Shown here: positions 1 to 9,194 of the stretch, in pieces
Position numbering within the stretch: position 1 is the stretch's first letter
How the letters are laid out: every line of letters starts with the position of its first letter
Assembly: GCA_024811115.1 (NCBI GenBank)
Contig: JAKOGH010000381.1
Coordinates: forward strand, 1-27,663
Direction: 5' to 3'
DNA length: 27,663 nt
DNA from: Terana coerulea
Lineage: Eukaryota > Basidiomycota > Agaricomycetes > Polyporales > Phanerochaetaceae
The notes under the pieces: model-generated
What the model saw: only the letters and a program-made list of their open reading frames with translations
Told to the model about the DNA's origin: nothing
Databases searched by the model: none
Made by a program: the position numbers and the translations under genes

Positions 1-1897
1 TACGCGTCAATAATCACCAACTCTAATCGGACGACGGGGTACCCACTCCAGGCGTTGTCTCCGCTTGAGCGGCCGCAATACAAAGTGGTACGCGAGCACG
101 ACAGCGGTGGCCGGCGCCACCGTCGCCCAGAGGCTCGCGGCAGAACTGTGCTCGGATGACAGCATGATGGGCAAATAGAAGCCCTGGTTCATGAAGGTCA
201 CGCTGCGAAGGAGAGCCCACTCATGAGCATCGCCAGCCATCCTGGGAGAGCTGCCACTCACTCCAGCTTGAGGAAGACGCCGCCGGTGCCCACGCCCACG
301 TCCACGCCGACGCGGCTGAGCGCCGCACTGGGCGCCGCGGCCCACGCCGCCGTCAAGACGCCGCGCTGCACCTGCAGCTGCGCCTCCGCGCGCGCCGTGA
401 GCGTCAGCCCGAGCTCCGCGAGCACGACGCCGCCCTCGGCGAACAGCAGCGGGAACAGGCCCGCGAGCCCCGCGCCCGCGCTCCACTGCCCGATGCACAC
501 CGCCGTGCCCGTGCGCGACGGCGGGCCCTGCGGCGCGGCGCCCGCGGCGGCGTCGTCGTCGAGCGCGAGGTCGAGCCGCCGCGCGGACGAGAGCGCGAGC
601 GTGACCGTCGGCAGCGCGCCGTGCGTGCTGAGCTCGCACACGCCGAAGGTGTCCAGCCCGGGGTACAGCCGCCGCTGCAGCGTCAGCGACACCGGCGGCG
701 TGCGCGCCACCGGGGCGGCCTCCAGCGACACCAGGCGGGCCAGGCCGTTCACCAAACCGGGCGCGAAGAACGTCTTGAGCACGACCGTGTTGTCGCCATC
801 ATCGTAGTTGCCACCCAGGGTAAGGTTCCGCCCTCCAAAGAGGGAGCTAGAAGCCTGTGGCGGACCGCGCTTCAGTTGTGGCCAGGAATAGCAAGGGGAG
901 CTTTACGAGAGCGCACCCACCGTGACGCCTATTCTCGGTGAATGTTGATAGCGGAGGGCTCCATGGACGTGCCGCCCTGCTTGGGATTGTATGCCCCCAC
1001 GGGCCCGACCCTTGATTGGCTCGCGAGCGTGAGTGTGAGCGTGTCGGAAACGGATTTCTGCGCCCCCGTCCGTGTCAGCACGCTTCGCGGAAATGAATCG
1101 GACTGCTGACCTGGATCGTGTTCTTCACCGTCACGCCCGTGAGCCGCACGTGGGATGCGCGTTCCCAAAGGCGGGCGGCCAGGGTGCGGGCGTGGAACGC
1201 GTCATCGTCCACCGGGTCAAACAACGAGGTGGCGTCGACGCCCAGACCGACGTTGCCGACCGACTTCAATGTCGCTTGCGCTTGTGTAAAGTCTGCTTTC
1301 GCCTTCTCGCTCGCGAGCACGGGCGCGAGCTGCTCAACTGAGAATTTGACGCTTCATCATAGGCACGCTGACGCTCACTTTCTCTGGCGGCAGACCGGAG
1401 AGCTGCAGCCGCTGAGTTAAAGCAACTCCCTCCAGACCTACACGCCGTGAACACCTCTAGGCAATCTAGACACAAATCTCGTACCATATAGATCGTACGC
1501 GCGGCTGCGGGCTAGCGTTAGAAAGACCACGAAACTTCATGTTTGTGACACGTACCGCGTGACAGGGTCGGATAGAACTATGAGGACCAACAAGCTCAGC
1601 AACCGAGGACGACACTACGCGAGCCATAACGCACTTTCATACGCCTTCTGAACCTCCAAGAAACGCTTCGTGGCCGTCTCCTCCGTGGGCTTTCCTTGCT
1701 GTCTGTCCGGGTGGAACACGAGCGAGAGCTGGCGGTACCGCTCCCGTATGTCCTCGTTTGACGCAGTCGCCGGAAGGTTGAGCACGGTACTGCGTGGGCT
1801 GAGTGAGCACGCGATGAGAGGGGCACGCGACGTACTAGAGATACTCGGGCTGATCGAAATGAGGTTCATGAGGGTCTTCAGAGGATGTCTTTGACAT
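1..1897 (-). CDS. DNAJC11-like mitochondrial J-domain protein (3' end cut by window edge)
   Basis: J-domain co-chaperone of the DNAJC11 family, which in animals sits at the mitochondrial membranes with MICOS. My exons (minus strand) are 1897-1836, 1789-1635, 1577-1556, 1504-1485, 1437-1379, 1329-1111, 1057-921, 854-262 and 202-<1. The J domain is at about residues 20-80 and contains FHPDR, the HPD motif that stimulates Hsp70, followed by AYEILSDP. Next come a VGLGVDATSLFD segment and a long barrel-like region. The last visible exon holds a hydrophobic stretch (LWATVAPATAVVLAYHFVLRP) like the segment near the end of human DNAJC11. The start at 1897 is chosen because intron 1790-1835 joins YL to the J-domain helix TVLNLP. 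One -1 shift is needed near 962-966, between GGTS and GALRYQHSPR; no intron explains it and exon lengths agree with one missing base. A further intron probably begins near 45-52. The family call rests on the J domain plus matching C-terminal segments. Confidence 0.85.
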
Positions 1898-4800
1898 TTT
1901 AGTTGCACGTACAACGCGAGATTAGGTGGAGCAGGTAATGTATAGCCCTAATGTCGCGGTTCAATCGAGGCAACGATAGAAGCGCACAAGGCTTGTACGC
2001 ACGGAGAGCAGGGGGTAGTTTGCAAGTGGTCGGGCGGCGCGATCTGCCACTGCTCAGGTCGCTTTTGAGGTCCAGGTGCGTGAAGTCGCAGAGTGATGCG
2101 TGTGCGTAGGCCTAGTCGTCGCGTGCTGCGGTCAAGCCGAGAGACATGTCTAGAACAACCGACTCGTCGTGGAGGCCACGCCGAAAGCGCGTCGGGCGCT
2201 GTCGGCGGGACGTGACTGTGGTCACTTTCGTGACAGATGTGACATCGCCGCGGCGCCGCGGCGGCAAGCTGTCTTTCTGCCTGAGTCTCCTGCTTTGCCC
2301 CTCGCACTCAAGCTCGCACTTGCCAACTCCACACAACAAGGCAAGTCTCAGCAGGTTACAGTTGCATCACGTGCTTACGGCCTCTATGTAACCATTAGAC
2401 CGTTTTGGCCCTCTGAACTGCTCGGAATCTGTGTTTACTGTTGGAGCGGTACAAACAGCAGCAGCGGCATTTGATAGCTTGGTTCTGCGTCCCACCTGCT
2501 GCCGCGCTCCAACCTGCTCCAAAAGTACAGGGTCTGGTGGAAGCAATCGCGAAAGCGTCTCATATTCGCTTAGGAGCTGGACCATGGGATGAGAAGGTAC
2601 GAAGCTTCGAGTTCTGGTCTTCGGCATTGTTTACCAGATGGCACACGGCCCTTGGGACCTTGCACAGGGTGATACTACCCGCGAAGGAGTCATGTCAAGT
2701 ATAGGCACACCATGTTCCGCTTATGGCTCGCAGGGGCGGCGCATGCGGTTAGTTTGCAGGAGAGCCTGTCTCGGCTCAGTTCCAAGCAGCATTCCCGCAT
2801 TACATCAGTGGCCCCGCACTGGAAGACGCGGCGCAGGATGCGCACGACAGGACGGCAGGCATAACCTAACGCGTCCCTAACCAACATAAGGTAAGCTGCA
2901 ACCTGCTTCGTGGCATTGTATCTGTACTTAGTCAGTGGTGCCGTCAGTGTAGCTTCGCGTCCGCGCTGCCGTGCCACTTATGCTCGAACATATCCTGTGC
3001 TTGGAAGCCCGCTCCTGGCCCACGTCCCGTAAACGCACCTCTTCGACGGCCAGCTCGCACGCCTCTCAGTCGCGCTGCGCGTTGTCGACCGCCGCGCTAT
3101 CTGCGTTTCGAACGCGAGCTCGCAGACTGTTCGGCTCCCCGGCGCACCTCGCCTCTCGACAGCGCGCCGCTGGCGGCGAGCTTACCTAAAGCCTCAATAA
3201 CCCATGGGAAAGTGATCTGCAATATCTCTCCCTGGACCCATGTGGCCGTGCTTCCCTGTTCATAGAACGCGGACCCTGACACATCCTATCAGTCTAGGTT
3301 TAGATGAGAGCTGTGCAGCGTGCAGCAAGGGTTCGGCTTGCGGCGTTAAGGCCTTTGGCGGAGGGTCCTATTAATTTACAATCACAGTACATATTTTTGA
3401 CTGATACACTTAATGCTTTCATCCTTCCTTGACGCGATGGGACAGTCCGATCTCTCACGGATATAAGGTGACTCCTCAGCGCATTTCCGCGCCATGAACT
3501 TAATCCGAACGCAATCCGGCAACCTATCAGGACGGCCAGCAGAATTGCAAAATGCTCGTGATCTGGTTTTTTTTGCGGACGTTTGGCACTAGTATGGACT
3601 TGCGAGAGGATGCCGCACAGTGATAGCGTATACAATGACCCTTCCGCCTTCTCGTCTGCGTTGCAAATAACGGTATACAGTTGCACCGAGGATTGTGCAT
3701 TTGCGTACAGCTCTAGGATACCCTGCTGCCCACGTGTCGTCGAATTTAAGTAATATTCAAATAACTTCTGTTGAAGTCGGATCTGTGGAATGCCTCAATT
3801 GACTGCCAGGATGAACTCTCCCTATAAGTATGTTCCCCACATGTCCCCTGCCAAAATGTCGGCCATTTACGGCACTGAATAGTGGTGGTACACAGCTGTG
3901 CACAGACACCATATGCAGAGACTCTCTGTTACTCGGGATTTCCATCTGGCCGACCACACTGGCGGCATGCAGCAACGCATTTCCTCTCTGGAGTGTTGAC
4001 TGAAATTTCTACATACGGAATATTAATATTACGGAGGTATCTCTTCCGCCCTTATGCAATAACACCGAGCCAGACTAAGTCGGCGGTGGCGTTTGAATGC
4101 TCCTCGGAAAAAGCGCGGTCGTGGTTTACTTAATCCCTAACTCGGTGAATGGCCACTGGCAGAAACGTACGACGCTGCGGCAATTTCCGGGACCATCGTG
4201 GCGCTCTAGATCTGTGGGCGGTTAAGCCCTCTCGAAAGTGCCCCGATTACCTCACTGCACAATAATCTGTCACTGGAGTACAGGTTACTCCCTGTCTTTC
4301 TTTGTGCGGCAGCGGCCAAAAGCCATAAAGCATGACACAAACTATTGCACTGAGTTGGGCAACCGAGGGCGCCAAAATGCAAAATGCGGTAATTTTGAGT
4401 CGAAACTGGCCCCTAAACCGTCGGATTGGCCTCAAACGTGCGTAACACTCAGCCACTGAGGCAAAATTTGGTATCCTGCGTAATGCGTGACGTTTTTACC
4501 ATACAGACGAGTACAGTAGGGGCTACTATGGAATCTTAATGTATTAAAGGTTTTTGCTCTCGGGCGCTTTACCGGTGATTGCCGGCATGGGCGCCAAACA
4601 CAAGACCCGATGTCGCCGTGGTCCATGCCCAGAACTTCAACAATGTATGCACAAGTGGCCAGCAAAAGGTGACGAAGGCTTGTCGAGTCGCCAAAAAGCG
4701 CTAGAAGTACCCTCGTGCTTGGAAGTTTAGAACATTGTGTTGATGAGCTCATGCAAGGTTTGCGAGCTTAGCTTCCCAACCAAGTTCAAGTTACAACTCC

Positions 4801-5061
4801 ACTTGTCAGCCGAACGTTGGGTGCGCGACCGGCTTGCGCATACGCTCTCAAACCCATTTTGTTGACATGTTGTTTTTGGAAGGGCGGCCATTGCTTGATT
4901 TGACTCGTAAGGTGGCCGCGTTATGTCTGCGCGTACCTGCTGATGCCCTTTTTATTGTCATAGGTGGCCACTGCTGTTGCGCGTGCAGCGGCCACTTCAG
5001 CTGTTCGCACATAAAGGGACCCGAATCCAGAAAGGTCAGCTCACATCCCTCATGATTAGGC
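1898..5061. other. 3.2-kb interval without a recognisable gene
   Basis: This lies between the divergent DNAJC11-like and FunK1-like genes. Short open frames exist on both strands (longest 128 codons, 3300-3686 minus) but none has a family motif, coherent splice joins or the C-ending codon bias of the neighbours. The part from about 3300 to 4800 is richer in A+T and in stop codons. One minus-strand stretch (3282-3190) reads as a plausible exon ending in a good donor (gtaagc), but nothing continues it. No terminal repeats, target duplications, tRNA or rRNA were found. It may be decayed sequence or simply intergenic DNA. Confidence 0.5.
2211..2263. repeat. TGAC/GTCA-rich cluster beside an 18-bp perfect palindrome
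   Basis: Four TGAC/GTCA cores fall within about 35 bp (2213, 2221, 2231, 2240), the first two forming GTGAC-N4-GTCAC. They abut the self-complementary 18-mer CGCCGCGGCGCCGCGGCG at 2246-2263. The site is about 315 bp upstream of the DNAJC11-like start codon. The arrangement could be a regulatory site or a GC-rich structural element; no function can be assigned from sequence alone. Confidence 0.35.
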
Positions 5062-8000
5062 ATGGAACTCAACAACAACATCGCACCTCTGGTGCAATAT
5101 CCAGCATTCTCCGATAACGGCAGCCCCCTGTCAGATACTGGACTCCGTCGCCTCGTCCCACTCCTGCCCACGTTCTTGCTGCGCAGTACCAAACACCCGT
5201 AAAGGTTGAGGTGGACGACTTGGCTCTAGGATACAAGAACGCCAACTACATCCCCAAATTGAACAGAAGGATGGATCCCAGGTATGTCGAGATGGACAAG
5301 AGCGACTTCCTTCACCGGGTCCTACCTGGCGTCGACATGAGCCCGAAGCAACTCGAAAATTCCGGCGACTTTTCCGACCTGCACCGAAGTATTACTCCGA
5401 CAGAACAAGGAATGTATCCTGTGCTTGTGAGTCTGAACCGTACGAACTTCTACAGTTGTTTTCCTGACGCCCATTTCAAGTGCAAAACCTTCAACGCCAT
5501 TCTCAAGGAAGCGAAATCCAAGGACATCTTCAAGGACGTGTCATGCTGGGCTGAGTCAGAACACATCGATATGCGCCCCGACCTCGCAATGTATCCCACC
5601 ACCGTGGTCGCCAAGAGCGCATACAATTACGTGTCCGCAGAGAGAGCTAAGGCCCCCAAGAATCGAGACTTGTCTTATGCCGCTCGTGTTTCTTGGCCCT
5701 GGATGATTGCTGCGGGCGAAGTGAAGCGAGACGACGTGAACGCGGCGTTTTATTTCAACAACCAAGGCTTTCTGCGAAACACGGAGAATGGACAGGCCGC
5801 TCGGGGATCGTTCGCTAGGTATGCCACGGAGATCATGCTACGCCAATGCCGCACCCACCTTGTTATGATATATGTCTCGTCAACGCGGGCGCGGGTGTTT
5901 CGTTTCGACCGTGTGGGCATCATTGGGACCACGACCATGGATCTGCTGGATGAAACGGACTCCGCTATCTTCAAGAACATTCTCTTTCGCCTCGCTCGTG
6001 CTGGGAGGATCGGGCAAGGGTATGACCCTACCGCAAAGCTGGCCACGAAAGCCGAGGTGGCTGCAATTCGAGCGTACCAGACGGACAACGAATGGCTTGT
6101 GAGGTACCGGGACCACATGCTTAACTATACAGCTGAGTATCCCATTTACAAGGTGAGTGCTATTTCATATGTAGTAGCGGCTGTGCTCATCCACAAACAA
6201 GATCAGCTGCCTGCTGTCGACAGCGGATGAAGACCAGCCTGAGCCTGAACCTGAACCCGAAGCTCGGGTTGTGCGCGTCACTCGTTCTACTTCAAAGGCG
6301 TCGAAGGCAGCCAAGGCTCCAAAGAAGGCGAAGGCCAGCTCGAGCAAGCTCAAGTACTTTCTGGTTGGCCAGCACGTCTCCGGCCACTCCTCACCCATAG
6401 GACGTGCGACGAAGGCGTATGTCGCGTGGGACATCGAGGCCCGCTGCTTCCGGTTCTTGAAGGATAGCTGGCGACCACTAGGCCCTCGTATAAGACCTGA
6501 ACATCATATTTACAAGGTTCTCAAGGAGAATAATGTTCAACACGTTGCGACCGTCATCGCCGCCGGGGACGTCCAGGACGAGCAATTGAACGAGCAAGTC
6601 ACCATCACCCAACAGTACATGCAAGGCGACGACATTCCTAACCCACTCAAACATTATCGATTGGTTACGAAGGAGATAGGTCGGTCGCTGGACACGTACG
6701 AGCATACCAAAGAGCTGTTTGTTGTTGTAATCAATGCTGTCAAAGGTGAGTTGTCTTACCGTCACGCCAAAATTGCGTATGCTGAGCGTTCGATGTTGCC
6801 AGCTCATCGTCAGGCATGGGAAAAGGCGAAGGTCTTGCATCGCGACGTGAGCCTTAGAAATATTATGATTGATGTCGAGGCTACGAAAGACGACGAACTC
6901 GGGTTCCTGAACGATTGGGATATGGCTAAGTTCTACGATGAACTCTCCCTGACCGCCACGCAATACAGTCGTAACGTACGTCCAAATCCGATAGCTGCGC
7001 CCACCTGCTCATTTCGAATCGATAGGGAACCTGGCCCTTCATGTCTTCGCTTTCTCAACGATACCCTCTGAAACCTCACGAAGTGGCCGACGACCTCGAG
7101 TCTTTTGTCTATGTTATCGTTATGTTAGCGTTTCGCTTCCATCGGCACGAGTTGACCCCGCCATACCCTCCTGGATGCTCAGACGACGCCATCAGGGACC
7201 TGAACGAGGCTAACGAGCAGCTCTCGGACATAGTTGCGGGATTTTTTTGAAGAGGAGTATCAATGCGTCGGAGGTTACTCTGCGGGTGGCCGCCAGAAAG
7301 GCTTGTACATCGAACTGGGCCGCCCTCCCATGCAGCTTAAACTCGCTCCGTACGGCCAGACGCCTCTGTCCATGCTCATCGACAAGCTGTACAAGCTCCT
7401 ACGCGAACACTACCAGGCGATCAACTACAAGGATCTGAACATGTACGAGGTGGCCGAGTTGGATAGTGCGCAGGATGGTGCTGAGCAGGATCAAGATGCA
7501 GAAGATCTATCTCCGGCCAAAGCGGAAAAGGACAAAGATTGGTTGAACATACTTGACGACGACGCCGCCTCCGACGACGAAGTCGAAACAAGTGAGACAG
7601 CCCGCAAGAAGGCACGGACAGATGAATCAAGTGAGCCCCTTTCCGCTGAATTCAGTACGAACCCCAGTGACAACTAACTGTGACAAGCAAACCTGAGTGA
7701 GGGCCAACGTAGCGGCCATGAAAGTATGGCACCCTCTTTTGAACATGCCCAGTTGCGGGAAGGTGGGCCAAGTTCGGACGTCGAACCAGCAGCGCGAGGG
7801 AGCAAGCAAGCTGTGCACAAGACAGCGAAGGGAAAGGGCACCGAGCTTGCCTCTGACAAGGCGGACGGCAAAGCCAAGGACACTCAGGGCTCGAGGCTCG
7901 AAAACCTTGATATCGTTCCTTACTCTCGCAAGCTCGTTGCTCCGAAACGCGTACTGGACGATCACACGGCGATCATTGGGGCTTTCGTCGAGGTCTTCAA

Positions 8001-8259
8001 GATGCTCAAGAAGAACACGAGAGCCTGCGATGACATGCTGAAGGACAAGTGGGTGGACCAGTTTCGCCATCTGCCCGGCCAGAAGACGGAGAAGGATAAG
8101 CAGAATTCGACTGGTCTTAAACGCACGTCTGACGGCAAGCCTGTCCTCCCAAAGTCGGACGCTGAAAAGGGGCGCACCCGCCTGTCTGGTACCCAAAACG
8201 TTGCAGCCGCGAAGAGAGTCGTACGCGTGCCACTCACAATCGCCGAGGAAGAAGAATGA
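5062..8259 (+). CDS. FunK1-family fungal protein kinase-like gene
   Basis: Protein-kinase-like protein of the fungal FunK1 family, expanded in mushroom-forming fungi; substrates are unknown. Exons: 5062-6152, 6202-6745, 6803-6975, 7026-7630, 7688-8259, about 994 residues. The N-terminal FunK1 region (RYATEIMLRQCRTHL, RVFRFDRVGII, GYDPTA) is followed by an EPEPEPE linker and a Lys/Ser-rich stretch. The catalytic lobe has VLHRDVSLRNIM (HRD loop) and NDWDMAKF, where FunK1 proteins carry DWD in place of DFG. It continues with NGTWPFMS across intron 6976-7025 and PHEVADDLESF, then an acidic, Lys-rich tail. Joining the last exon by intron 7631-7687 (gtgagc...acaag) is inferred: the segment is in the same frame, separated only by stops inside the intron. 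Two single-base problems remain: a run of seven T at 7242-7248 that should be six to join AGFF to FEEEY, and one missing base near 5140. The start at 5062 depends on the second. Confidence 0.82.
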
Positions 8260-8604
8260 CTCTGAGGACAATGTTCTCGTCCCCTACGACTCAAATGCGA
8301 CATAGGGCCTACCACTTGAGCTTGAGGGTCCATAGTTCTGAAATCTCTGGCTGCTAAATTATTTTTAATATCATTTACTACTACTCATATTCTGCGGCAA
8401 AGCAAGGAGGCGTTTGCGACTTGTTTTCGATATCCTTCTCGCCGGACCGCCATGCTCAAGCAGCAGAGGCCCGAGGGTGACAGTGCCGTCACCCGCGTTA
8501 AGCAGATGATTACTCGTGACGGTCTGTCACGGATACCGTCATAGGGAGTTTGCCGTGAAGTCGAAGCGCCCATTCTGGTGGCATACAGGGTTGAAGCCAG
8601 ACCT
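8260..8604. other. Intergenic spacer between the FunK1-like gene and the hAT-type element
   Basis: The interval is 345 bp downstream of the FunK1 stop. It includes an AT-rich stretch (8353-8395) that may hold the polyadenylation region. No open frame with family resemblance was seen. Before the element insertion this DNA would have been the immediate upstream region of the RMD1-like gene, so part of that gene's original promoter probably lies here. Confidence 0.45.
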
Positions 8605-8612
8605 CCGAGGAC
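8605..8612 (+). repeat. Target-site duplication, left copy (8 bp)
   Basis: CCGAGGAC directly precedes the first base of the left terminal inverted repeat. The identical octamer directly follows the last base of the right repeat at 9172-9179. An exact 8-bp duplication is the signature of hAT-superfamily transposition. Confidence 0.85.
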
Positions 8613-8694
8613 CAGGGGGACGCAGGCAAGCAAGCGCTGACGACAACCCATGCTCGGGTGCTCGCTAAGTATCAGGGGTCCGCACCAGCGTCTG
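8613..8694 (+). repeat. Left terminal inverted repeat of the hAT-type element
   Basis: An 82-bp arm, matching the reverse complement of 9089-9171. Bases 8622-8694 match 9089-9161 with two mismatches over 73 bp. The outermost 9-10 bp differ slightly (GGGGGAC against GGGGGGGT). On the minus strand this arm contains an ATG-headed frame starting MGCRQRLLAC, mirrored in the right arm. Confidence 0.9.
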
Positions 8695-9088
8695 TGGCAG
8701 ATTAGATGAGATGGTCGCACTATGATACGCCTTACAGCGTGGATTCCACCCAATCTCCTACATTTTGGGAGAAATTCGTACTCATAGCTGTTTTTGACCT
8801 CGAATATGTGTTTATTCTCTCCTGCTAACTGAGGGCGCTGTGTGCAATCGCTTGAACTTCGTGAGAACTGGCACTCTAAACACCTGGATTGTCATTACCT
8901 TGAATGTCGTACTCACTCCAGGTACCCGTGGTGACCAGTTTTGATTCTCAGTGCTTAATACATCAATTGCAAATAGTTGAGGCTCGTCGAGAGCCGCAGA
9001 GGAGGCTATGAACGTATGAATCTGAAGACAGAGCGCATGATACCAGTGATCTATTCGCTATCTGGATGTTATCTTGCTAGATTACGAG

Positions 9089-9171
9089 CAGACGCTCGTG
9101 TGGACCCCTGATACTTAGCGAGCACCCGAGCATGGGTTGTCGTCAGCGCTTGCTTGCCTGCACCCCCCCTG
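9089..9171 (-). repeat. Right terminal inverted repeat of the hAT-type element
   Basis: An 83-bp arm, reverse-complementary to 8613-8694. It contains an ATG at 9132 (MGCRQRLLAC...) that opens a frame running without a stop through the right end and the duplication into the RMD1-like coding sequence, which starts at 9195. Confidence 0.9.
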
Positions 9172-9179
9172 CCGAGGAC
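9172..9179 (+). repeat. Target-site duplication, right copy (8 bp)
   Basis: CCGAGGAC, identical to 8605-8612 and flush with the right end of the element. Only 15 bp separate it from the RMD1-like start codon. Confidence 0.85.
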
Positions 9180-9194
9180 CTCCGCTCGAAACAA

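Larger units (their letters stand above)
8613..9171. mobile_element. Non-autonomous hAT-type MITE, 559 bp, TIRs plus 8-bp TSD
   Basis: The element begins CAGGGGGACGCAGGCAAGC and its right end read in reverse begins CAGGGGGGGTGCAGGCAAGC. It has near-perfect 82/83-bp terminal inverted repeats and exact 8-bp direct duplications outside. CAGGG-type ends with an 8-bp duplication fit the hAT superfamily. The roughly 394-bp interior (8695-9088) is less GC-rich and encodes no transposase, so movement would need enzyme supplied elsewhere. The few differences between the arms and the intact duplication suggest a fairly recent insertion. The right end lies 23 bp upstream of the RMD1-like ATG at 9195, so the element now forms that gene's proximal upstream region. 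Confidence 0.88.

Noticed and set aside
7..639. 210-codon minus-strand frame, very Arg/Ala-rich
   Set aside because: Shadow of the GC-rich DNAJC11-like exon in another frame; only its last part (202 and below) coincides with the true exon.
223..807. 194-codon plus-strand frame, Ser/Ala/Pro-rich
   Set aside because: Antisense of the DNAJC11-like exon 262-854; composition is what a GC-rich antisense frame gives.
3190..3282. Possible orphan exon on the minus strand ending in a gtaagc donor
   Set aside because: Readable for about 30 codons, but no second exon, no known family and no start context can be supported.
3300..3686. 128-codon minus-strand frame
   Set aside because: No motif, no codon bias, no splice-compatible continuation in an AT-richer gene-free block.
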